NCBI GenBank assembly: GCA_028277185.1
Contig: JANQGQ010000029.1
Coordinates: forward strand, 29,012 to 93,011
Direction of reading: 5' to 3'
DNA: 64,000 bases
Source: Woeseiaceae bacterium
GTDB taxonomy: Bacteria; Pseudomonadota; Gammaproteobacteria; Steroidobacterales; Woeseiaceae
The position numbers and the translations under genes were made by a program. Position 1 is the first letter of the stretch. Each line of letters begins with the position of its first letter. The notes under the pieces were generated by a model. The model saw only the letters and a list, made by a program, of their open reading frames with translations. It did not search any database and had not been told where the DNA came from. Of the stretch, positions 52,794 to 61,921 are shown one piece after another.

Positions 52794-55700
52794 CTATTCT
52801 ATGCCGTCCTGAGTCCACAGAGTCCGGACGGGATTGTTCGCGAAGCCGGGGTCGAAACACTCGACGCCGATACAGCCGAGCGGCGGGGGTGAGCATTCGT
52901 CGCCGGTGCAGCTTGCGTTTTCCGGGCTCGGGAAGAGGAATCGCGGCGAAGGGGCGATACCGCCCTGCGCGAGGTCCTGAACCCGTAGCTGGTCCTCCGT
53001 GCCCGGTACCACGTTGTCCATGTTGTTGACGATAGGATCGCCGTTGATCACGCTTACGCGGTACAGAAAGTTGCGGCCGAGACCGGCGGAACAGGTCGCC
53101 GCGGCGGCACTGTCAGGGGAGAACGCCACGAAAAAGATCTCGTTGTTGAAAGTGACCGACGTTGCGAGAACCTTCTGATTCGCCGGCAGCGTGAACTGCC
53201 AGCCGCGTTTGCTTTCGTCGATCGCGGTTCCGACGGTGCCGGCGACGTCGATGAGATCGTTGACGGTCACGATCGCGTATGAGTTGTAGTCGTCCTGCGA
53301 CAGCGGGTTGAATACGTCCCGGTCGCGAACCGAGAAGAATCTGTCATTCACCGTGTTGTCCAGCGGGCTTGCCCGGTGACCGCTGCCGACGCTGACGGCG
53401 ATAAAGCGGCGGTTCTGGACGTTGTCGTTGAACAGCGATACGTCGGGCGCGTTGTAGAAGCGCCGGGTGTCGGCATCGCTCGGCGATCCTAGTCCTTCGG
53501 CGCCAAGTTGCGCGATGACACCGCCGGTCACCATGGCGTCGTCGCCGAATCCGGTTGGTGAGTTGCCGTTGAATATGTCGAAGCGCAGGATCTGGCCGCC
53601 GAGGTCTGTCGCATACATGCGATCAGCGAAACCGTCACCATTCAGGTCGATGACCCGAATCTGGTTCGGGATGGAACGCGACAGCCCGGGCCGAATGCTG
53701 GGGTCGAGCGTGAGCTGAGCGCCGCCGTCCGCGCCGGCCCGCCAGATGACGTCGCCGCTGCGCAGATCGAGCATGTAGATTCCCGCGCCCTGCGTGTCCG
53801 GCGAGGCCGGATGCGCCAGAGTATCGTGCACGGTGTCATAGCCACCGCCCATGATGACGACCGCCTTGTCCGTCTTGTTGAGGTTGGATAGGGACGCCTC
53901 GGGCATATCGACGCGGGTGACAGTAGCGCGCGACCAGCTCTGACCGAACTCGGGGGCTGCGACGCGCCAGTTGACTTTCGGGTTGTTCCGGTCGGTGACG
54001 TCCAGTGAATAGTAGGAGCTGCCGCCGCGGCGCATGCCGAAGAGAATGTGAACGAAGTCACCCTTACTCGGGTCTATGATGCCGTCGTTGTCGCGGTCCG
54101 CTACTACGGGCACGATGTCACCATCCACGCCGTAGTTCTTGAAAGCGGAGTCCGGATTGAAGAATAGCTTCACGAGGTTCGGGAGCAGTTCTTTCGGAAT
54201 GAATGACCAGAGTTCCTGCCCGGTCCTGGCGTCGATCGCGTGAACGTAGCCGTCGTTCGTTGCGGTATAGACGACGACATCCGGATTCTCCGGCGATCCG
54301 CCGTAGGCAACGGCCGCCGGCTGCGAGTGCAGCGGGTCGCCCATGAACTTGCGGGTCGTCGTCGCGGGGTTCGAGTCCTCGTCGAGGATGTCTTCGCCGC
54401 GCGCCCAGCGAATCAGGAGCTCAATCGTCGGTTCTTCGGGCGAGCCCGTGAGGCCGAAATCGCCCAGCGCAAAGGCGGCTTCGTTTTCGGGTTTCAACGC
54501 GTTACCGGCAGCTGTCAGGTCGTCCGAGACGTTGTCGGTGAACAAGCGACGAGCGTCGGGGCTCGGCATATTCTCGACAGCGCCGCCCTTCGTAACGGAG
54601 GGACCGTCGATTTCCGAGGACCAGAAGCTCTTCGCGTTGTCGAAGAAGAAACCCGTCAGTTCGTTGACCGCAGGCTGCAGATTGCTGTCGACGATTACGC
54701 CATCCTGAATCCGGTACTTCTTGAGGTTGCCGGGCCACCGGACTTTGTCCTGGGCGGCGAACGTCGTGAGGTACACATCGTTAAGGTTCTGCGTCCGGTT
54801 GAATGTGTTGACCGCCACTGCTGGCGCTGCGAACGACAGGGAACGATCGCTGATATTGTTGACGATTTCGAGCAGCGCTAACGTCAGGCTTTCGACGTCG
54901 TCGGCCTGGAAATAGGTGCCGCGGCCGCGCTGCGCCGTCTCCTCGAGTATGTCGAGATCGATGGCGAAGCCGATCGTGTGCGTGATGACCTGCTGCAGGC
55001 CGGCGTCGTTCGAGATATCGGCGTTGTAGAGATACTCAGCGATATCGTCGAGGCAATCGCCCATCGTGTCGAACGTACAGCCTGCGTAGCCAAGCGTGTT
55101 GAACCAGCCCGGCAGGTTGTTCACGAGATCCGGTGTTTCGGCGTCGCTGACGGGCTGGCCGTCGGTCAGGACCACGTTGAAGTTCTTCGCACAGACGTCA
55201 AACTCGGGCTGCCTGTAAATCTCGACCGGATCAGACTGACTCAGTGCGCCCGGGTCGGTGGCGTGCTCGCTGACGTTCTCGCCGTAGTAGGCCGGCAGTC
55301 CGCGCCAGTAAAGGGCTGCCTCATACAGTGTCTCCGAAAGCGGTGTGGCACCGCCGTCGGTGATCGTATCGATCGCGTCGAGGATATCGTCGCGGTTGGT
55401 GTCGAGATCGGTCATTCCCCTGATCACGGGGCCGCCCTGGTTGTTATTGAAGCGCATGACGCCAACGTTGACGTTTTCGATCGAGTTCAGCACCGCTTCG
55501 GTGACGTTCTTGACGATATCGATACGCGCCGAGTCGACGAAAGTCGGGTTCTGCAGGTAGTTGAGGTAGTTGCCGTCCCACACGGTGATGGCCTGGCTGG
55601 TCGGAAAGCTGCCCCAGGCAACCGCATTGGCTTCAACGCTGGTAAACGGATCGACGTCTCCGCCTTTCTGTGCAAAGAAGTTATCGTTCGAACCGTCGCC

Positions 55701-56219
55701 GTGGACTCCGTTGTCCTTGGCGCATTCGACGGGGTCGTCTTCGTTGCCAGCTTCGATATTCTGCCAGCGCGCCTTGTCGAGACCCAGGAACAGGCTGAAG
55801 AAACCCGAGCCGCCGTCGCGGAACTGCGCCATGACGTTGGTGTAGCGGCCGATGCCCTGAAGCTGGTTCGTCGATGCGGCACACTTGAATGCGTCTTTGG
55901 TGAACTTGCGAATATTGCTCGTAGCGCAGCTCGGGACGACATCTACTTCGGTCCAGTACAGCATGTCGGGGTTGCACGCATCGTTACCGGGTCCCGCTTC
56001 GTAGTCCTCATTCGAGTCGTAGATCTCGCGCGTGTTCTGCTCCGTGCCCATCGATCCCGACGAGTCGATGATGAACAACACGTTTGGCTTCGGCGTGACG
56101 GCATCGGGGCGGAGCAGAAGCAGGTCCGTGTCGTCCGCGAACACAGCAGGCGAGCCCACGCACAGTGTCGCGGCGACGCCGCAGGCAATCCATTTGGTTT
56201 TTTTGAGCAAGGTGTTCAT
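52794..56219 (-). CDS. pilY1: PilY1-like type IV pilus tip/biogenesis protein (copy B)
   Basis: A 1141-residue exported protein of the same layout: signal peptide, vWA-like domain with DSSGSM (about 51-56), PilY1 beta-propeller with Ca2+-binding loops DRDNDGIID and DLNGDGFADRMYATD, and a Cys-rich end (CSPPPLGCIGVECFDP). The N-terminal third differs most from copy A, as expected for tip domains under diversifying selection. Part of the fimT-pilE operon. Confidence 0.93.
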   Translation of the reverse strand: MNTLLKKTKWIACGVAATLCVGSPAVFADDTDLLLLRPDAVTPKPNVLFIIDSSGSMGTEQNTREIYDSNEDYEAGPGNDACNPDMLYWTEVDVVPSCATSNIRKFTKDAFKCAASTNQLQGIGRYTNVMAQFRDGGSGFFSLFLGLDKARWQNIEAGNEDDPVECAKDNGVHGDGSNDNFFAQKGGDVDPFTSVEANAVAWGSFPTSQAITVWDGNYLNYLQNPTFVDSARIDIVKNVTEAVLNSIENVNVGVMRFNNNQGGPVIRGMTDLDTNRDDILDAIDTITDGGATPLSETLYEAALYWRGLPAYYGENVSEHATDPGALSQSDPVEIYRQPEFDVCAKNFNVVLTDGQPVSDAETPDLVNNLPGWFNTLGYAGCTFDTMGDCLDDIAEYLYNADISNDAGLQQVITHTIGFAIDLDILEETAQRGRGTYFQADDVESLTLALLEIVNNISDRSLSFAAPAVAVNTFNRTQNLNDVYLTTFAAQDKVRWPGNLKKYRIQDGVIVDSNLQPAVNELTGFFFDNAKSFWSSEIDGPSVTKGGAVENMPSPDARRLFTDNVSDDLTAAGNALKPENEAAFALGDFGLTGSPEEPTIELLIRWARGEDILDEDSNPATTTRKFMGDPLHSQPAAVAYGGSPENPDVVVYTATNDGYVHAIDARTGQELWSFIPKELLPNLVKLFFNPDSAFKNYGVDGDIVPVVADRDNDGIIDPSKGDFVHILFGMRRGGSSYYSLDVTDRNNPKVNWRVAAPEFGQSWSRATVTRVDMPEASLSNLNKTDKAVVIMGGGYDTVHDTLAHPASPDTQGAGIYMLDLRSGDVIWRAGADGGAQLTLDPSIRPGLSRSIPNQIRVIDLNGDGFADRMYATDLGGQILRFDIFNGNSPTGFGDDAMVTGGVIAQLGAEGLGSPSDADTRRFYNAPDVSLFNDNVQNRRFIAVSVGSGHRASPLDNTVNDRFFSVRDRDVFNPLSQDDYNSYAIVTVNDLIDVAGTVGTAIDESKRGWQFTLPANQKVLATSVTFNNEIFFVAFSPDSAAAATCSAGLGRNFLYRVSVINGDPIVNNMDNVVPGTEDQLRVQDLAQGGIAPSPRFLFPSPENASCTGDECSPPPLGCIGVECFDPGFANNPVRTLWTQDGIE

Positions 56220-56249
56220 GTCTGTTCCCTCAGTCTGGCCGCGTGCCTG

Positions 56250-56591
56250 CTAGTAGACCGAAATGGCCACTTCCTTGATAAGGTCGGTGGTGAGGTCGTG
56301 GTGGACCGTGACGTACTGCTCGTCGCGGTTCCGGATCGCCGCAAGCGCAGCCCGGAAGTCCTGGAAGCGTACGGCCCGGTTGTTGATCTCCCAACGCGTG
56401 TTCGGTGTTACCCGGCGTGTCGTGTAGTCGCATTCGTCGCAGGCCTTGAAGGCGACGCTACCGGACTCAACGGCCGGCAATCGCAGCGTGCTGAGCCGAA
56501 CCTCGTGCGCCAGCACTTTGACCTCGTTTTGAGCGGACACCGGAGCGGCCAGTGCCAGCATAAATGCGATGATCAAGCTAATGTGTTTCAT
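56250..56591 (-). CDS. Small periplasmic protein paired with PilY1 copy B
   Basis: A 113-residue exported protein with signal peptide (LIIAFMLALAAPVSA) and a CDEC motif (about 50-53) followed by TPNTRWEINNRAVRFQDFRAAL. It is a paralogue of the protein at 52321-52677 and lies between pilX and pilY1 copy B. Unknown function, likely linked to PilY1 assembly. Confidence 0.8.
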   Translation of the reverse strand: MKHISLIIAFMLALAAPVSAQNEVKVLAHEVRLSTLRLPAVESGSVAFKACDECDYTTRRVTPNTRWEINNRAVRFQDFRAALAAIRNRDEQYVTVHHDLTTDLIKEVAISVY

Positions 56592-56633
56592 GGATGTCTC
56601 CTGATCCTTCTCGATGTCCCGTCCGCCGCTTTG

Positions 56634-57098
56634 CTACAGCGTCGGTGACTCCGGACCGACAATGTAGAAAGCCTGGGTATGCGTGGCGGCGGAGTCGCGA
56701 TCCGTCGCCGCCGCGGCGCGTCGCGATTCAGCGCGCGATGTCGCCAGGAAATGATAGGCAGATATACCGCTGCCGACTCCGAGGCTGAACGCACGGTCCG
56801 GGACGAGAGTCTCGTCCTCGAACTGGATCTCGGCTTCGTAGTAATTGTTCGCGCCGATCACGGTCTGCGGCAGCGTCGTGTTGGCAATGGTATTGAACTG
56901 ACCCTGCGCGATGGCGGCTTCGAGCCCGGTCTCGGCAGCCTGAAAGGCGTTCTCGTAGCCCTGGTCGTTGCGCGCGATGGCCAGTTCGGTCGTGGCGGTG
57001 TTCATGCCGGAAACGGCCAGCACCGTGATCACGACGAGCAGGAGCAGGCCAACGACGAGGGCTGCACCGGATTGCCTGTTTGGCGTTATTGGTTTCAT
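56634..57098 (-). CDS. pilX: Type IV pilus assembly protein PilX
   Basis: A 154-residue PilX-type minor pilin. The N-terminus has QSGAALVVGLLLLVVITVLAVSG, the hydrophobic helix of PilX with its G^A-type cleavage site, followed by the typical ELAIARNDQGYENAFQAAETGLEAA. It primes pilus assembly along with PilV, PilW, FimU and PilE. Confidence 0.92.
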   Translation of the reverse strand: MKPITPNRQSGAALVVGLLLLVVITVLAVSGMNTATTELAIARNDQGYENAFQAAETGLEAAIAQGQFNTIANTTLPQTVIGANNYYEAEIQFEDETLVPDRAFSLGVGSGISAYHFLATSRAESRRAAAATDRDSAATHTQAFYIVGPESPTL

Positions 57099-57112
57099 CG
57101 TATTCGCTCTCT

Positions 57113-58111
57113 TTAGGTGCGCGCGTTGCGCAGGAGAATTGTCTTCGATACCTGCATGCGCCGGAATTCGTCGTTCTGCTCGCCGAGAACGACGTCGCCC
57201 GGCGCGTAGACGTTGTTGTCGGTCAGGCCGACTTCGATGTCGATACCGCGTACGACGAGCCACACGCGCGCCGTAATGATGCGCGCGCCGGGAATGTAGG
57301 CGGCGTCCTCGGGATCGTAGACGCCGTTACCCGGATTGACGTAGCGGTCTACCGTGTTGTCCTCGTTGACGTCGAGGCCAAACTGGATCTGGAGGTTTTC
57401 GACGCCAGGCGCGATTTCCTCGTCGACGATGTCGGCAACGCCGCCCACCATGCGCAGCACCTTGCGGCGCAGCGTCGGTACTCCGGGAATCAGGTCCGAG
57501 TCGCTGGCGACGTAGTAGCTGGTGACCATCAGGTTGTGTGTGGACGAGTCGACCGGGCTGAACGAGGCCGGAATCGCGGCGCCGTCGCTCAGAAACACTT
57601 CACCCTGGACGCGTGTCGTCTGGATTTGCAGCCGGCCGGCTTCCAGCAGGGCCGGGGCGACGCTGGCCCGGCGCACGACGAAGTGATCCGAGTCCGGCTG
57701 GATCACTTCGGCGGGCGGGCAGGGAAGTCCGTAGCCGTTGTTGTCGCCGTCCACGGGCATGGAGAGGTCCAGGACCCACTCCACGCCGCACGCGGTGGTC
57801 GATCCTGCCAGCGCCAGGTTGGTGGGATTCTCGTCGCCGATCACCGAGCGGCCCTCGACCCCGAGACCACGGCTCATGCGGCCCCAGTTGCTCGCCATGC
57901 GCAGGTCGGACTCGATCGCGTCCATCGCGAACGTTGCGGTGTCCTGCACCTTGGCGATCGATTCGTTGATGATGTAGGCCTGTCGGCTCTGATTGTAGAT
58001 CTGTACGGCCCCGATGATCAGAAAGGAGCCGATAGCAAGCGCGACCATGACCTCGACGAGCGTCAGGCCTTGCTCGCGGCTGGTGACAGATTTCCGATTT
58101 CGCTTAAGCAT
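57113..58111 (-). CDS. pilW: Type IV pilus assembly protein PilW
   Basis: A 332-residue minor pilin with cleavage site G^LTLVEVMVALAIGSFLIIG (residues 15-33) and the PilW pattern QSRQAYIINESIAKVQDTATFAMDAIESDLRMA. Starts three bases from the pilV stop. Part of the minor-pilin priming complex. Confidence 0.93.
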   Translation of the reverse strand: MLKRNRKSVTSREQGLTLVEVMVALAIGSFLIIGAVQIYNQSRQAYIINESIAKVQDTATFAMDAIESDLRMASNWGRMSRGLGVEGRSVIGDENPTNLALAGSTTACGVEWVLDLSMPVDGDNNGYGLPCPPAEVIQPDSDHFVVRRASVAPALLEAGRLQIQTTRVQGEVFLSDGAAIPASFSPVDSSTHNLMVTSYYVASDSDLIPGVPTLRRKVLRMVGGVADIVDEEIAPGVENLQIQFGLDVNEDNTVDRYVNPGNGVYDPEDAAYIPGARIITARVWLVVRGIDIEVGLTDNNVYAPGDVVLGEQNDEFRRMQVSKTILLRNART

Positions 58112-58114
58112 GAT

Positions 58115-58567
58115 TCAGATTCCCAGCACCGGTATCAATATTTCGAAGTCGCGGCGTTCGCCGGGCTCGTCCCAGCTCACGTTGATGGTGTACTCGGGCG
58201 GGTTCACGCCGCCGTTGAACTGCACATCGACCCGGCCGTCGGGAAGCACCGTGGTGGCCTGTTGCTGCCAGAAGAAGGTATCCGTAGCGGCCATCTGCGC
58301 CTCGTCGCAGTCGACGTCGCCTTTGGTGCAGTTGTGGTTCACTCCGGGCCCGTTGCCGTCGTATGCGGCACCGGCGCGCGGATTCGCGCGGATGCGATCC
58401 GCTACATCGCCGGCCAGCGTTACGGCCTGGTGGCTGAACATGGCCGTTCGTCCGGCTTGCAGACCGTTGACGTACAGTCCCGCAACGCCGAGCATGCCAA
58501 CCGACACGACGACCAGCGCCACCATCACTTCGACGAGCGAGAAGCCCTTCGTGTATCTCCGCAACAT
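58115..58567 (-). CDS. pilV: Type IV pilus modification protein PilV
   Basis: A 150-residue minor pilin with G^FSLVEVMVALVVVSVGMLGVAGL after a short leader and the PilV-like ATDTFFWQQQA region. Four Cys residues are lacking except CTKGDVDC, which may form a disulfide. Start 58567 is the ATG nearest the leader (MLRRYTKGFSLVE). Confidence 0.92.
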   Translation of the reverse strand: MLRRYTKGFSLVEVMVALVVVSVGMLGVAGLYVNGLQAGRTAMFSHQAVTLAGDVADRIRANPRAGAAYDGNGPGVNHNCTKGDVDCDEAQMAATDTFFWQQQATTVLPDGRVDVQFNGGVNPPEYTINVSWDEPGERRDFEILIPVLGI

Positions 58568-58599
58568 TGAACCCTTCCTTACCCGTAGTAACGGCCGCC

Positions 58600-59187
58600 T
58601 CACGGGCAGCCGCCGAGATCGTTGATCTGATCGATGGTTCTCAAAACCGTGGCGCGGCCGATGGGCAGCACCCTTAAGGCCCGCGCTGCCGAGTTTCCGG
58701 CCGAGGCGGGCGTGTTCCCGCGGTCATCGCAGAAAACCGCCGAGGTGGTCGGCGGTACGCCGCCGATCTGTCCACGGCCGAGTCCGGTGGGGCCGTAGGC
58801 AAAGTAATCGCCCTGGCCTACGGTCAGCACCGTGATCTGCTCCGGCAGCGGCGGATGCGAGCGAAGCAGAGCCTCGCCGGCGTCGCGCTGGCCGTCGCCG
58901 TTGGTGTCCTGAAACACGATCCAGCCGTCCTCGTAAGTACCGCCGCAGCCGGGGTCCGCCGTCGTCGAGTTGGCGCTGGCGCAAATCGTCACGTTGCCCT
59001 TCGACCTTGCCGCCTCGCTTCGCGCGAGGTGGAAGCTGCCCAACAGGTCGTTGACCGAAGCAGTCATGCGGCTGTTCTGGCCGAAGCTGACGAAACTTGG
59101 CACCCCGATCGACACCAGCACACCGACGACGAGCGTCGTGATGAGCAGTTCGTAGAGCGTATAGCCCTTCTGTCTGAGTGTTTTCAT
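58600..59187 (-). CDS. fimU: GspH/FimT-type minor pilin (FimU-like)
   Basis: A 195-residue pseudopilin with cleavage site G^YTLYELLITTLVVGVLVSIGVPSF and a C-terminal GspH domain (WIVFQDTNGDGQRDAGEALL). The Tyr-containing FYTLYEL variant is unusual compared with FTLIE. Placed in the FimU position upstream of pilV. ATG 59187; a GTG nine bases upstream is also possible. Confidence 0.87.
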   Translation of the reverse strand: MKTLRQKGYTLYELLITTLVVGVLVSIGVPSFVSFGQNSRMTASVNDLLGSFHLARSEAARSKGNVTICASANSTTADPGCGGTYEDGWIVFQDTNGDGQRDAGEALLRSHPPLPEQITVLTVGQGDYFAYGPTGLGRGQIGGVPPTTSAVFCDDRGNTPASAGNSAARALRVLPIGRATVLRTIDQINDLGGCP

Positions 59188-59286
59188 GCCCGGCACTATA
59201 AGGCCGGCCGGATAGATCGTTCCGAGTAGCCGACGAGCGGTCAGCGCGGACGGATCAGCGGTCGCGATTCGGGCAGGCGGCTTGAC

Positions 59287-59820
59287 TTAATCCGCGCAGG
59301 CGTAGGCGGCGCCGTTCCGCTGTCGGCGTGCGACCCGCGGCCGGCCCGTGTAGCTGACCACCAGCGCCTTTGGGGCGATCCGCGCCGCCGGGTCGCAGAC
59401 TACGAACGTCCCGTTGGTCGCCCGTTTCCGGACGCCGCGCGAGGTAAAGCCGCGGCGGTTCGCCGTGATGTGGATGCCATTGGCTACGGTGTGCGAATAC
59501 ACCAGGGCTTCGCCCGCGTCGCGCTCCGGCGGCTCGTCGCGGTCGGCGTTTTCGAACATGATCCAGCCTGTCGACCACTCCCTGCCGGGACGGCAGGTCA
59601 GGCCGTCCGTCGACGGGCACAGCGAGACGACCTGCCGGCGGCGCATCGACTCCTTGCGCGCGAGGTACAGCGCGTGGAAAAGAGCGTTGATTTCAGCGGT
59701 TTGCCGGCTCTTGGCGATCGTTGCGGCCAGCGAGGGGACGCCCAGACCTAAGACGATACTGGCTGCAAGCACGGTAACGAGCAGTTCCAGCAGTGAAAAA
59801 CCCAGATTATTCATGGGCAT
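59287..59820 (-). CDS. fimT: GspH/FimT-type minor pilin
   Basis: A 177-residue pseudopilin with G^FSLLELLVTVLAASIVLGLGVPSL and a GspH domain (GWIMFENADRDEPPERDAGEAL). ATG at 59820 lies seven bases behind AAGGAGG. First gene of the minor-pilin operon, so the promoter should lie between it and the divergent Fur-family gene. Confidence 0.88.
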   Translation of the reverse strand: MPMNNLGFSLLELLVTVLAASIVLGLGVPSLAATIAKSRQTAEINALFHALYLARKESMRRRQVVSLCPSTDGLTCRPGREWSTGWIMFENADRDEPPERDAGEALVYSHTVANGIHITANRRGFTSRGVRKRATNGTFVVCDPAARIAPKALVVSYTGRPRVARRQRNGAAYACAD

Positions 59821-59991
59821 AGCAGACCTCCTTGTCGCTGGAAGGAAGTATCGCCGAACGCCGGCCGGAGGAGCCAGTCCGGTATCGCGGCGCTTCGTCC
59901 GGAAATGCGCGGGAGCAGGCACTTGAATCGCCACGGCGTTCGAGGGTTACAATCGGTTGACGAAAGCGGCCGCCTCAGGAGGATTGCGGGC

Positions 59992-60399
59992 ATGATGCGC
60001 TCACGCATTCTCGAGCTTTTTGCTGACCACGGGATTCTGCCGACCACGCAACGCATTGAAGTGGCAGAAGTTATTCTGGAGAAGCCACAACACCTGTCTG
60101 CCGAGCAGATCATCGATGCCCTGAAGCTCAGTGGCAGCAGCGTGTCCAAGGCCACGGTCTACAATTCGCTGAACCTGTTCGCCGAGCGCGGGCTCGTCCG
60201 CGAAATCACGGTCGATCCGGTCAGGAAGTTCTACGATTCGACGACGGCGCCGCACCACCACTTCTACAACGCCGACACTCGGGAGCTCAGCGACATCGCT
60301 GACGCGGATGTCCGCTTCCTGAGCCTGCCCGAGCTGCCCGAGGGCACCGAAAGGGAGAGCATCGAGGTCCTTATCACGGTCCGCAACGCCCGGTCCTGA
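59992..60399 (+). CDS. Fur-family transcriptional regulator (Irr-like)
   Basis: A 135-residue Fur-family regulator with the winged HTH LPTTQRIEVAEVILEKPQHLSAEQIIDAL and KATVYNSLNLFAERGLVREI. The metal/haem region has PHHHFYNADT (about 85-94), like the HHH site of Irr. There is no Cys in the whole protein, so the structural zinc site of Fur is absent. AGGAGG precedes the ATG. Its ligand (Fe, haem or Mn) cannot be told. Confidence 0.88.
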   Translation: MMRSRILELFADHGILPTTQRIEVAEVILEKPQHLSAEQIIDALKLSGSSVSKATVYNSLNLFAERGLVREITVDPVRKFYDSTTAPHHHFYNADTRELSDIADADVRFLSLPELPEGTERESIEVLITVRNARS

Positions 60400-60418
60400 G
60401 GGCCGCCGGGGCCCTTTT
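60400..60418 (+). terminator. Terminator after the Fur-family gene
   Basis: GGGCC and GGCCC with a five-base loop, then TTTT, starting at the stop codon of the Fur-family gene. Its T run also overlaps the presumed -35 area of the tRNA-Thr gene, whose -10 TATACT is at 60438-60443. Confidence 0.7.
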
Positions 60419-60469
60419 CCGGCGGGTCCCGCGACGCTATACTGCGCGCCCGCAAACCCCTGCGTCCGT

Positions 60470-60545
<76 letters not shown>

Positions 60546-60551
60546 ATCTTT

Positions 60552-61694
60552 TCAATGACTTACGAGAGTCCTCGCCGACCGGATCAGGGTCAGTGCGGGA
60601 GTTTTGCGGGACATTTTGCCGCAAACCCGGTCTGAAGCCGCGATCAGATTGGCCAATTCCGGTGCTGAATACTCGGTCGTGATCTTCCCCGACTTGTGGC
60701 CCAGAAGGTCCTGACGGTCCTCCAGACTCACGCCGGCTGCCCGAAGGCGACGACCATACGTGTGCTTGAGGTCGTGCACCCGGATTCGCCTGAAGCCGTC
60801 CGGGCTCGGACCGCCGATCTTGGCCGGGTAACGACCTGCCGCCCGTTTGCGCGCCCGCTGCCAGCTGGCCGTGCCGATGCGCTGGACGGGCCGGCCCCGC
60901 CAGGTGAAGACCCGGTTCGGGTGCTCGCCGCGAACTTGATCGACGACCGCTTTGGCGACCCGGTTCAGGACCACCAGACGATCTTCGTTGTTCTTGACGA
61001 GTTCCCTCGGTACCACAAACACACTCGTATCCAGTTCCGGAATCGGGATTTCCCAATCCCACTGCATTCGCACCACCTCCTGCTCGCGGGTGCCGGTATT
61101 CACCTTGAACAGCGCCATCCGCTGCAGGTGGCCAGGCAACTCCGAGAACAGCAGGCGCTGCTCCTCCCAGGAAAGCGGGTAAGGCCGTCGCCGGCCGTGG
61201 TCCGGCAGCAGCTCGATCAGCGGCATGGTTTCGAGCCAGGTCAGACCTTGCTCGTCACGCCACTTCCGGGCTGCCAGACTCAACACGCGCCGGACGATGG
61301 CCAGGGTCCGGTTGACCGTTCCCACGGCGACCCGGTCCTTGTCCAGCCGGTGCCTGACGAATGTCTGCAGCGTCCCATCGTGCACGCCGTTCAAGGGCAT
61401 GTTGCCAATGAACGGGTCGACCCACTTCAGGTCGTCCGCGTCGCGCCCGATACTGCGCTTGTGCAGGTACTCGTTCAGATACCGTGTTGCCGCTTCCCTG
61501 AACGTCCGTGTCGGTCGGACTCCGAAAACGCTGGCCTTGCGTAGCTCCTCGAGCCGGTGCGCTAGTATCGCTTCGGCGTCGCGGAGGCGGCTTGCGCCAG
61601 TGCTTTCGCAAATGCGTCCGAATCCTTTGACTTGCTTGTCGATGTGCCAGACCCCACCCCTGCGGATGAGTCCCGGCGTTCGTTTGCGTCCCAT
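60552..61694 (-). CDS. Tyrosine recombinase/phage-type integrase
   Basis: A 380-residue tyrosine recombinase. An N-terminal arm-binding/SAM-like part to about 150, then the catalytic domain: Arg I in NTGTREQEVV, HDLKHTYGRRLRAAG with Lys where the second Arg often occurs, LLGHKSG and the nucleophile Tyr in ITTEYSAPEL. It reads toward the tRNA-Thr gene, whose 3' end is six bases from its stop, as expected for an integrase next to its att site. ATG 61694 overlaps the small gene upstream in another frame by 133 bases. Confidence 0.93.
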   Translation of the reverse strand: MGRKRTPGLIRRGGVWHIDKQVKGFGRICESTGASRLRDAEAILAHRLEELRKASVFGVRPTRTFREAATRYLNEYLHKRSIGRDADDLKWVDPFIGNMPLNGVHDGTLQTFVRHRLDKDRVAVGTVNRTLAIVRRVLSLAARKWRDEQGLTWLETMPLIELLPDHGRRRPYPLSWEEQRLLFSELPGHLQRMALFKVNTGTREQEVVRMQWDWEIPIPELDTSVFVVPRELVKNNEDRLVVLNRVAKAVVDQVRGEHPNRVFTWRGRPVQRIGTASWQRARKRAAGRYPAKIGGPSPDGFRRIRVHDLKHTYGRRLRAAGVSLEDRQDLLGHKSGKITTEYSAPELANLIAASDRVCGKMSRKTPALTLIRSARTLVSH

Positions 61695-61921
61695 GGCTTT
61701 CTCCTTGCAGCCGCGGGACGCCCGTTGCACGACACATAGTCGTTCACCCAGACGTCGAGTTCAAGGCGATCGAAGGCGATGCCCTGGCGGCCGATGGGGA
61801 TTTCAGTGAGGGTAGGGCGCACCTCGGCGTTGAAGCGGTTGCGGTCCATGCCGAGATAGGCCGGGGCGTCCCGGAAGCGGATGAGTCGGGGCAGGATCGC
61901 TATGGTCAGTTGCACCGTCAT
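61562..61921 (-). CDS. Small HTH-like protein overlapping the integrase
   Basis: A 119-residue protein whose first half (RFRDAPAYLGMDRNRFNAEVRPTLTEIP, then DRLELDVWVNDYV) looks like an AlpA/excisionase-type DNA-binding fold, followed by a Ser/Ala-rich end. It overlaps the second recombinase as ATGA and the integrase start by 133 bases. Similar small proteins often lie before integrases. It may control direction of recombination. Confidence 0.75.
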   Translation of the reverse strand: MTVQLTIAILPRLIRFRDAPAYLGMDRNRFNAEVRPTLTEIPIGRQGIAFDRLELDVWVNDYVSCNGRPAAARRKPWDANERRDSSAGVGSGTSTSKSKDSDAFAKALAQAASATPKRY

